The notes below the pieces were generated by a model. That model was not told the origin of the DNA, made no database searches, and was given only the letters and a program-made list of their open reading frames with translations. Positions 34,384 through 40,479 of a DNA stretch of 40,479 bases are shown here, piece after piece. Position 1 is the first letter of the stretch, and each line of letters opens with the position of its first letter. Origin of the DNA: Bacteroidaceae bacterium (GTDB taxonomy: Bacteria > Bacteroidota > Bacteroidia > Bacteroidales > Bacteroidaceae). The DNA lies in contig JAKSIZ010000020.1 of the NCBI GenBank assembly GCA_024398515.1, positions 1 to 40,479 on the forward strand. The letters are read 5' to 3'. The position numbers and the translations under genes were made by a program.

Positions 34384-37284
34384 TCAATTTCTTTCTTTCC
34401 TTATATATCGTCCAGGGAAGTCGTATAACAGACAAACCGATACGATTATGCTCATCAGCAACAGCACTGCCATATTATACCACAGCGTCTTTATGTGCCA
34501 GTCGCCGAGTATTTTCTCGCTGCTATAGAACGGTGCGCTGCCGTTATGGCTCAATGGTGAGATGTAAGCAAAGCCTGCATTGATGACGATATGGTCGTCA
34601 ACAACCTTGCAAAGTTCCTCTGATGCGGAGTTGACCACAAAGCTTTCGAGCTGCAGATTGAAGTGGTCGCGTTTCAGTTTTGTCACTGCTTCCTTGCCTA
34701 TTTCGCGTATCATCCTCGTCACCTTGGCATCCATATCGAGCGCAGCCTTGTTGCCTCGTTTGTTGAAAATGCTCTCTGCCTCATCGAAATAATCCTTCAG
34801 ACTTTGATAAGAGTAGTCGCCACGATACTCTTCCTGACCGCTGATGGCTGCCAAAGTAGGCAATGAATTCCTGATGACTGCCATGTGATGGTCTATGTCC
34901 TCAACGTTTCTGTTGCGGTTTTTCTTCGAGTTGAGCGTCTCAAGCTGCGAGTCCATTTCCTTCAGGTAGAAGTTGGAATAGTACATTGTGGTGTATTTCT
35001 CCTTGTCGCTCTCGAAGAAGTTTTTCTCATAGTCATTGTCCGAGAACGACGTTACTGCCAATGCTTCGAACGCCCAACGCGATGGAATCACGTCGCCAAG
35101 AACAGGCACATTGCCCGTGGTGCTCCTTGGCGTAAGGTCGGAGAACTTCACTACCAGTCCGCAGAGAAGTATTTGCGGTATCAGGAGTATTGGTATGGTG
35201 ATGTAAATCGCCACTACGCTGTTGAGGCATTGCGACAGGATAAGTCCTGTCAGCCCTGCAAGGAATGCTGCCATGAACAGTATCAGCCACCATGTGAAGA
35301 ACAAATCGGTGATGCCCATGATGCTGTTGCCCACTACGATGAACAGCAATGTCTGCAATGCACTGACGCCTGCCATGAAGAGAATCTTGCTCCAGATATA
35401 GCTCTTATACGATAAACTGAGGAACTTTTCACGCTTCAGCAGTGCACGGTCCTTTATTATTTCCTCTGCACTTCCGCTCATTCCGAGGAAGATTGCTACG
35501 ATTACTGCCATGAAGTAATACGACACAAGGTTCGAATTGTTCAGTATGCTGTAGCCCTCGATAGGCGCATAGCGTGTGAGCAGGGCGCAGATGAGTGCCA
35601 AAACCGGTGCTTCGAGCAGGGTGATAAGTATATATTGCAGGTTTGTAATCTTTGCCTTGAAGTTGCGATGTATGAAGATTGCCGTCTGTTTCAGTGCGTT
35701 CGGACGGTTCTGGTCGGTCTTTGGAAGGTCCTCAACCTTCTCCTTTGCCGGCGGCACAGTCTTCAAATAAAGTTCGTGCCACTCCTGTGGAGTCTTCTTA
35801 CGCTTGTTTGTTGGTTCGCCTGTATCACTGAGTGCTTTCTCGTCGATGATGTTGAGAATTATCTCTGGATTCACGTTTCCGCACGTCGGACAGGTGCTTA
35901 TGTCGGCATCGGCATAGTTTGCGGCTTGCTTGAAATACGTTACGGCTTCGATAGGATTACCGTCGTAGATAGGGTAGCCTCCCTTGTCTAAGAGCCACAG
36001 ACGGTCGAACAACTTGAACACATCCGACGATGGTTGGTGTATGTTTGCCACTATGAGTTTGCCCTTGTATGCCTGTTCCTTGAGCAGGTTGACCACAGTT
36101 TCGGTGTCGGCCGACGACAATCCCGACGTAGGTTCATCGAGATAAAGTATCGCAGGCTCGCGTATAAGTTCCAAGGCTATGTTTAATCTCTTGCGCTGAC
36201 CGCCCGAAATATACTTGTTTATAGCCGAACCAACCTTGAGGTCACGCGCCTGTTCAAGCCCGAGGTCACGCAAAACGTTCATCACCCTCTCGTCAAGTTC
36301 TGCGTCGCTCATGCCGTCAAAGCATAGTCGGGCAGTGAACCAAAGGTTCTGATACACCGTTAACTCCTCTATCAACAGGTCGTCTTGCGGCACGAAACCT
36401 ATCAATGCCTTTGCCTCACTCTCGCTTATGTCGTGCCCGTTTATGGTTATCGATCCGCTCTGAGGACGCAAACTGCCGTTCAGCAACGACAATAGAGTTG
36501 ACTTGCCTACACCACTTCCACCCATAATAGCAACGAGTTCACCGTTGTAGAGGTTGAATGTAAAGTCGTGCATTCCGTTGTCGCCTCCCTCGCGGAAACG
36601 GAAATCAATGTGGTTTCCGCGCAGTTTAATCTGCTGCTGACGACGTATATCCGTCTTGAAAGGCTCCATCATGTTGAAGTAATAGAGCGTCTTGTCAGTG
36701 TGACTCTTCATTACTCCACTGCGCTGCCAAACCTGAAAAGCACCGTGAACGACCGGCACATCGTTCATCCTCACCTCGTCTTTTCCGTCGTAGATAAAGA
36801 TGATAAGGTTGAACTGCGGCAGATAAAGCGACTTGAGTATGCCGTTGCTGTAGTCGATAGCCCGTACCTTGTCCGACGTTGCACCATTCGTGACAAACGT
36901 GACGAGGTCGTTGAAGCAGTCATCACTGATATTGAAGATGCCGGCAATGCGCCTGAATGAACTTTCGTTCTCAAGCCTATGCGTCTGTGCACTGCATATC
37001 TCCATCAGTCGCAACAGCATCAGCGTCTGCTCCTCAGCCGAAATCTTTCCGATGAGCTTCTCGCAAATGTTGGTCGCAATGTCGTGAAGCTCCTCGTTGG
37101 GCATATCAACGTAAAAGTCGCAGAGACTGTCGAAAAACTCAATAGACGAGTCAAGGTCGCGCACACCAAACTGGCGTGTGAGGTAGTTAGTCAGTATAGG
37201 CTTCGACACTTCCTTCGCTGTCTTGTTCTTGGTGCAGGACAAGGCAAACAGGTTTAATAGGCTTGATAGGATTATATCATTCAT
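34384..37284 (-). CDS. ABCG-like exporter, fused ATPase and permease
   Basis: 966 residues. After an unusual N-terminal region of about 240 residues (helical, no motif recognised) comes one ABC ATPase domain: AIMGGSGVGKSTLLSLLNG (Walker A), FVPQDDLLIEELTVYQN (Q-loop), ISGGQRKRLNIALEL (signature), ILYLDEPTSGLSS (Walker B), VANIHQPSSD (H-loop). A small Cys segment, CPTCGNVNPE, follows. The C-terminal part has an ABC-2-type membrane domain with hydrophobic segments around residues 555-580, 590-615, 635-740 (several) and one near the end (TLWYNMAVLLLMSIIVSVCL). The ATPase-then-membrane order matches the ABCG/white half-transporter type. Substrate unknown. It has a consensus promoter directly upstream. 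Confidence 0.9.
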   Translation of the reverse strand: MNDIILSSLLNLFALSCTKNKTAKEVSKPILTNYLTRQFGVRDLDSSIEFFDSLCDFYVDMPNEELHDIATNICEKLIGKISAEEQTLMLLRLMEICSAQTHRLENESSFRRIAGIFNISDDCFNDLVTFVTNGATSDKVRAIDYSNGILKSLYLPQFNLIIFIYDGKDEVRMNDVPVVHGAFQVWQRSGVMKSHTDKTLYYFNMMEPFKTDIRRQQQIKLRGNHIDFRFREGGDNGMHDFTFNLYNGELVAIMGGSGVGKSTLLSLLNGSLRPQSGSITINGHDISESEAKALIGFVPQDDLLIEELTVYQNLWFTARLCFDGMSDAELDERVMNVLRDLGLEQARDLKVGSAINKYISGGQRKRLNIALELIREPAILYLDEPTSGLSSADTETVVNLLKEQAYKGKLIVANIHQPSSDVFKLFDRLWLLDKGGYPIYDGNPIEAVTYFKQAANYADADISTCPTCGNVNPEIILNIIDEKALSDTGEPTNKRKKTPQEWHELYLKTVPPAKEKVEDLPKTDQNRPNALKQTAIFIHRNFKAKITNLQYILITLLEAPVLALICALLTRYAPIEGYSILNNSNLVSYYFMAVIVAIFLGMSGSAEEIIKDRALLKREKFLSLSYKSYIWSKILFMAGVSALQTLLFIVVGNSIMGITDLFFTWWLILFMAAFLAGLTGLILSQCLNSVVAIYITIPILLIPQILLCGLVVKFSDLTPRSTTGNVPVLGDVIPSRWAFEALAVTSFSDNDYEKNFFESDKEKYTTMYYSNFYLKEMDSQLETLNSKKNRNRNVEDIDHHMAVIRNSLPTLAAISGQEEYRGDYSYQSLKDYFDEAESIFNKRGNKAALDMDAKVTRMIREIGKEAVTKLKRDHFNLQLESFVVNSASEELCKVVDDHIVINAGFAYISPLSHNGSAPFYSSEKILGDWHIKTLWYNMAVLLLMSIIVSVCLLYDFPGRYIRKERN

Positions 37285-37311
37285 TCTTTCGCTTATCTAC
37301 AAAATACGCTA

Positions 37312-37343
37312 CAAATTTATGAAGATTTTTTGATTCCTACAAA
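37312..37343 (-). promoter_or_regulatory. Promoter of the ABC exporter gene
   Basis: On the minus strand: TTTG (37343-37340), 20 nt, TAAATTTG (37319-37312), 27 bp before the ATG at 37284. Confidence 0.85.
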
Positions 37344-37428
37344 TTTTGCTTTCATTTTTTCGTCGCAAACGGATTATTTTCTCCGCATGAACGTAAGAAC
37401 TTTCTCCGACGACCTTAATACTCCGAAG

Positions 37429-37491
37429 AAAACTGCTACAGTTTTCGATCCGAAACTGCTACAGTTTTGACATGAAAACTGCTACAGTTTT
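37429..37491. repeat. Triple palindrome array 3 (23-bp period)
   Basis: Three 17-bp units at 37429-37445, 37452-37468 and 37475-37491: AAAACTGCTACAGTTTT (unit 2 starts with G). Arms 7 bp, centre CTA, spacers cgatcc and gacatg, exact 23-bp period as in arrays 1 and 2. It lies about 90 bp upstream of the ABC exporter promoter, at the edge of a gene-free, repeat-rich stretch. Confidence 0.95.
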
Positions 37492-37565
37492 CCTCCAACT
37501 ATAAACCACATCCTCCGTCCCCCATGCGCTCACCTCTCCCTGTCCCGACTGCCACCCCGCCAGAA

Positions 37566-37614
37566 ACTATAGCCTGAAAGGCTTACACCTATCAGCCCAG
37601 GGCATAGCGACGCA
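37566..37614 (+). repeat. REP-like dispersed element, shortened copy
   Basis: TATAGCCTGAAAGGCTTACA, then CTATCAGCCCAGGGCATAGCGACGCA. Compared with the copy at 37628 it lacks the right arm of the CCCAGGGC hairpin, as if deleted between short GCGACGCA-like matches. Confidence 0.75.
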
Positions 37615-37627
37615 GACAAATGTAATA

Positions 37628-37735
37628 ATTATAGCCTGAAAGGCTTACATCTATCAGCCCAGGGCAGAGCGCAGCGCCGCCCTGGGTACATCGACGCAAC
37701 CATACGCTCTGTAAGAGCAAAAGCATTTGGCTCGC
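37628..37735 (+). repeat. REP-like dispersed element, full copy
   Basis: TATAGCCTGAAAGGCTTACA with an AGCCTgaaAGGCT hairpin, then CCCAGGGC...GCCCTGGG as a second hairpin (loop includes GCGCAGCGCC), then GCTCTGTAAGAGC as a third. I recall this kind of sequence as a dispersed intergenic repeat in Bacteroidetes; copy number in this genome is unknown. Confidence 0.75.
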
Positions 37736-37775
37736 CCATCAATCCTGTGTAATCATATAAATCATCGGCATGCCG

Positions 37776-37805
37776 CTTGCACAAAGCGCGAAGCGCGACT
37801 GCAAG
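37776..37805. other. Hairpin within the gene-free stretch
   Basis: CTTGCA (37776-37781) pairs with TGCAAG (37800-37805) around AAAGCGCGAAGCGCGAC. The gene-free stretch 37301-37984 otherwise holds array 3, the REP-like copies and the two outward promoters. No tRNA or ORF was seen. Confidence 0.5.
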
Positions 37806-37939
37806 AAATTGGACTCTACAGTACTCAAAAAACTTTAATTATCGAAACTTTTGATGCTACATAAGTGTGATTTTAGATAAAATTTGCTTAAATTACGCGC
37901 GAAAACCTGTTTTTATGTAGTTATTTCAAAAAAAAAGAG

Positions 37940-37947
37940 TATCTTTG
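37940..37947 (+). promoter_or_regulatory. -7 element of the ATPase/nuclease-like operon
   Basis: TATCTTTG, 61 bp before the ATG at 38009. The -33 element is weak (TATG at 37914-37917, 22 nt away). Confidence 0.6.
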
Positions 37948-38008
37948 CACACGGATATATTATATTGGGTGTGTTAGCTTACGCTTGCATGCTTTTTGGA
38001 TTTTTATA

Positions 38009-39187
38009 ATGGATATTGCACAGAAAGAAAGAATTGCAGTTAAGAATTTTGGACCAATTCGAGAAGTTAATGTTGAATTGGGTGATTTAACTGTGCTTAT
38101 AGGTGCTCAGGCAAGTGGAAAGAGTTTGTTCCTACAAATGTTCAAATTGATAAAAGACCGGTTTGCCATATTAAAATCGTTAGAAAACTATGGTTTTGTA
38201 GTGAACAACAAGTTAGAGAATCTGCTGAATCGCTATTTGGGCGAAGGACTATCAAGCATGTGGACTGAGGAATCCGAGTTTGTCTTGAATGACAAATCAT
38301 ACACTCGTAAGTGTTTTGAGAGTTCACCTAAAGGAAATCCCGCAGATAAGGTTTTTTACATCCCTGCTCAACGTATTTTGAGCATTGCTGATGGCCGTCC
38401 AAAATATTTTATGGAATTTAGCGAGAATGACCCCTTTGTGTTACGTAAGTTCAGCGATACATTAAGGCTGCTTATCCAAAATGGCTTAGGGGATAGTGGC
38501 GTTTTATACCCTCTTCCTAATAGACTTAAGTCTACAATCAAAAGAATGTATGACAAGGCTATCTTTCATGGTGGCAAGGTCGTCCTAGATGAGAAGGGGG
38601 GGCAGCGTAAGATTGCAATGAATGTTGAGAACATGCATCTTCCTTTGATGACATGGAGTGCTGGTCAAAAAGAGTTTATGCCTCTGTTAATGGCATTCTA
38701 CTGTCTTTCTGGACCCCCTCAGAATGTTGTGAATCGCAAGGAGTATGAATACATTATATTAGAGGAACCTGAAATGGGTTTACACCCTTTAGCAATCCAA
38801 ACTATTATTTTGCAAATGATAGAGTTTATACATGCTGGCTACAAGGTAATTGTGTCAACACATTCACCCGTACTATTAGAGTTCGTATGGGCATACAATT
38901 ACTTGAAGAGCATTCCCGAAGATAAGCGTGTTGGTGCATTATGTGAGGTGTTTGGTATGCAAAGTAGCAAGAAATATAATCTTAATTTCTTAAATGATAT
39001 TTATGAGAAGGATATTAAAACATATTATTTTTCGCGTGATACATCCGGGAAAGTAAAAGCTAAGGATATTTCTTCTCTTGATGTTTATAGCGAGGATGTG
39101 GCTATAAACGAATGGGGCGGTCTCACCCAGTTCTCAAGTAAAGCAAATGAGGTCGTTTCAAAGTATATGGCACAATATGGCGAATAA
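38009..39187 (+). CDS. ABC/OLD-like ATPase, first gene of a candidate defence pair
   Basis: 392 residues from ATG 38009 (an upstream in-frame ATG at 37985 adds eight odd residues). The N-terminus RIAVKNFGPIREVNVEL is the usual start of SMC/OLD/AAA_15-type ATPases. Walker A is GAQASGKS (32-39), a short insertion domain occupies about 60-210, the ABC signature is WSAGQKEF (216-223), Walker B is YIILEEPEMGLHP (248-260) and the switch His is in STHSPVLLEF (283-292). The C-terminal 90 residues are unassigned. No TOPRIM or nuclease motif is attached, unlike OLD/GajA. The stop overlaps the partner gene by 11 bp. AT-rich coding and flanking repeats suggest horizontal gain. It probably acts as a sensor or motor (inference). 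Confidence 0.85.
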   Translation: MDIAQKERIAVKNFGPIREVNVELGDLTVLIGAQASGKSLFLQMFKLIKDRFAILKSLENYGFVVNNKLENLLNRYLGEGLSSMWTEESEFVLNDKSYTRKCFESSPKGNPADKVFYIPAQRILSIADGRPKYFMEFSENDPFVLRKFSDTLRLLIQNGLGDSGVLYPLPNRLKSTIKRMYDKAIFHGGKVVLDEKGGQRKIAMNVENMHLPLMTWSAGQKEFMPLLMAFYCLSGPPQNVVNRKEYEYIILEEPEMGLHPLAIQTIILQMIEFIHAGYKVIVSTHSPVLLEFVWAYNYLKSIPEDKRVGALCEVFGMQSSKKYNLNFLNDIYEKDIKTYYFSRDTSGKVKAKDISSLDVYSEDVAINEWGGLTQFSSKANEVVSKYMAQYGE

Positions 39188-39674
39188 GAATAGAAAAAAG
39201 GAACAGATTGGAGCAAAGCTCGCCAAATGTGCTTTTCAGGTGGCTATAGAAAAAACAGAAGAAGTGAAAAATGGATTCTGCGTAGGAAAACATGCCATAA
39301 AGAGTATTGATCGCAGCAAGGTTGTTGCTGCTGACAAAAATAGATTGCAAGGCAGCCTTGATATTGATAGTCAAGTTAAAGCATTATATCCTAATGAACC
39401 TCGTTGGGACTATGCTCTATCGTATGATGACAAGATTTATTTTTTTGAGGTACATCCTGCAGAAACATCTGAGGTAGATAAAGTTGTCAACAAAGTTAAA
39501 TGGCTGAAGTGTTGGCTCAAGACCCATGCACCAGAGATTAACAAATTGCCAAAAGCCGAACATCCTTACACATGGGTACAATCTGGTCGCTACGCAATTT
39601 TATCAACAGCAAGGGAAAAGATGAAACTGTCTATATCAGGAATAAATACTGCCAAAATTTTAAGTTTGAAGTAA
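39177..39674 (+). CDS. Small partner protein, possible PD-(D/E)XK-type nuclease
   Basis: 165 residues from ATG 39177; an ATG at 39147 would add ten residues inside the ATPase gene. No family was recognised with confidence. A basic N-terminus (ANKNRKKEQIGAKLAK) is followed by RWDYALSYDDKIYFFEVHPA (residues 76-95), in which Asp78 and Glu91-X-His93 resemble the D...(D/E)XK core with His for Lys. A helix with KVVNKVKWLKCWLKTH comes next, as in restriction-endonuclease folds. The 11-bp overlap with the ATPase gene points to a fixed two-protein unit, reminiscent of ATPase-effector defence systems such as Septu, Gabija or PARIS, but matching none by eye. The nuclease call is inference. Confidence 0.6.
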   Translation: MANKNRKKEQIGAKLAKCAFQVAIEKTEEVKNGFCVGKHAIKSIDRSKVVAADKNRLQGSLDIDSQVKALYPNEPRWDYALSYDDKIYFFEVHPAETSEVDKVVNKVKWLKCWLKTHAPEINKLPKAEHPYTWVQSGRYAILSTAREKMKLSISGINTAKILSLK

Positions 39675-39835
39675 GATGCTATAGCTTAGGTCTTATTTCT
39701 AACAGAAAGGGTAAAAATGCACAAAAACCCTCTATTTGTGGTTTAATAAAGTTAAAAACGTTAAATCATTGTTCTTTTCGCCTTTTTCATAATCCATGTC
39801 ATCACTTTTCTACCGTTTAACGCGCAAACAACTGA
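39675..39835. other. AT-rich gap before the BspA-like remnant
   Basis: 160 bp without a recognisable gene or repeat. No promoter or signal-peptide ORF that could supply a proper 5' end for the downstream leucine-rich-repeat fragment was seen. Confidence 0.4.
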
Positions 39836-40324
39836 TACAAAACAATTTGCAAATTCAATGATTGTTCTAGTTTGACAAGTGTGACAATCCCTAATTCCGT
39901 CACTTCAATTGGCGAGAGTGCTTTTTCAGGTTGTTCAGGTTTGACAAGTGTAACAATCCCTAATTCCGTTACTTATATTGGAAGTTATGCTTTTGAGGAC
40001 TGTGTAAACTTGGAGAATTTTTATGTTTCTTGGAGTAAACCGATATCAATAAATAACTATGTTTTCGATAGAGATAAAACCACAAATAAAATTCTAATCT
40101 CGTTGTATGTTCCACAAGGTAAAACGAAAATATATGAAAATGCAGGAGTGTGGCAAGATTTCTATGATATTCAGGAATGGGATCCATCTACGCCACCAAC
40201 ACCAGAACTTGAGGGCGATGTAAATCACGACGGTGTAGTTGACGTGGCAGATATTACCCGAGTGGCAAGTATAATCCTCACCGGCAAAGCAAAAGAAGAG
40301 GAAGATTTAGAAGAAGAATGGTAG
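39836..40324 (+). pseudogene. 5'-truncated BspA-like leucine-rich repeat/dockerin gene
   Basis: The frame opens just after a stop at 39833-39835 and enters mid-repeat: [20 protein letters not shown], then [20 protein letters not shown]. These are TpLRR/BspA-type repeats, normally present in many copies after a signal peptide. No signal peptide and no ATG precede them; only TTG codons offer a start. The C-terminal part has [19 protein letters not shown] and then a dockerin-like calcium-binding motif, [20 protein letters not shown], ending in an acidic tail. Intact relatives are surface proteins of several hundred residues, so this is most likely a 3' remnant left by deletion or insertion next to the ATPase module. 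Low expression as a short protein cannot be excluded. Confidence 0.75.
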
Positions 40325-40344
40325 TGTTACTGATAAACAAAAAT

Positions 40345-40379
40345 AACGGCGAAGCTTATGGTGAGTTTCGCCGTTTTTT
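40345..40379 (+). terminator. Terminator after the BspA-like remnant
   Basis: AACGGCGAA (40345-40353) pairs with TTCGCCGTT (40367-40375), followed by a T-run to 40379. Confidence 0.85.
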
Positions 40380-40479
40380 GGGAGAAAAGTTTTATTTTGG
40401 TTTATCTCCTTGAAGAGGATGACAGCCTTCGAAGAAGGTGATGCTATGAGTGCGAGAATTTGCTGGGGAGCTTGCTCAC
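40380..40479. other. Window-edge stretch, unresolved
   Basis: One plus-strand frame is open from ATG 40419 to the window end, and a minus-strand frame is open throughout. Neither peptide is recognisable. No call is made. Confidence 0.3.

Overview
The window looks like a chromosomal segment of a Bacteroidales bacterium, most likely Prevotellaceae. The reasons are the many promoters of the Bacteroidetes form (TTTG, 19-20 nt, TAnnTTTG), the gene order hemD-rnpA-yidD-tyrS and the DUF5683-mltD-relA block, the long NusB, the Big_2-rich secreted protein with a type-9-secretion-like tail, the BspA-type leucine-rich repeats, and several plant-polysaccharide enzymes (pectinesterase, GH78 rhamnosidase, a DUF5703 protein, sialate O-acetylesterase).

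Layout. 1-2.3 kb: groES-groEL behind a possible sigma-54-type promoter. 2.4-4.1 kb: a secreted repeat protein. 4.1-5.9 kb: metK, flanked by two copies of an 80-bp direct repeat and preceded by a Z-DNA-like repeat. 5.9-9.4 kb: DUF4271, hemD, rnpA, yidD, tyrS. 9.6-17.65 kb: a tight same-strand run of a shortened parA with no parB, DUF5683, mltD, relA/spoT, pectinesterase, rsgA (apparent TTG start) and murF. 17.8-19.3 kb (minus): nusB-purN. 19.4-20.7 kb: rplY-pth. 20.8-24.6 kb (minus): a 1271-residue secreted Ig-like protein. 24.9 kb: tRNA-Asn. 25.1-33.3 kb: sialate O-acetylesterase, a divergent metal pair (Cu/Zn permease and a Fur-family regulator), a DUF5703 glycosidase-like protein and a GH78 rhamnosidase. 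33.5-37.3 kb (minus): an ABCG-like exporter and a lipoprotein. 37.3-38.0 kb: a gene-free, repeat-rich stretch. 38.0-39.7 kb: an AT-rich two-gene module (ABC/OLD-like ATPase plus a 165-residue possible nuclease) that resembles a small defence system. 39.8-40.3 kb: the 3' remnant of a BspA-like/dockerin gene.

The most unusual signal is a family of three intergenic arrays (17668-17730, 27740-27802, 37429-37491). Each has three palindromes with the same geometry: 7-bp arm, 3-nt centre, 7-bp arm, 6-nt spacer, exact 23-bp period. The palindrome sequence differs from array to array but is almost uniform within each one. Other notable points are the reduced parA with parB absent from its usual place, a roughly 90-bp inverted pair of repeats with an alternating purine-pyrimidine core (4.3 and 33.4 kb), candidate Fur-family operators, and the uncharacterised ATPase/nuclease-like pair. 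All calls come from reading the sequence; no database search was run.
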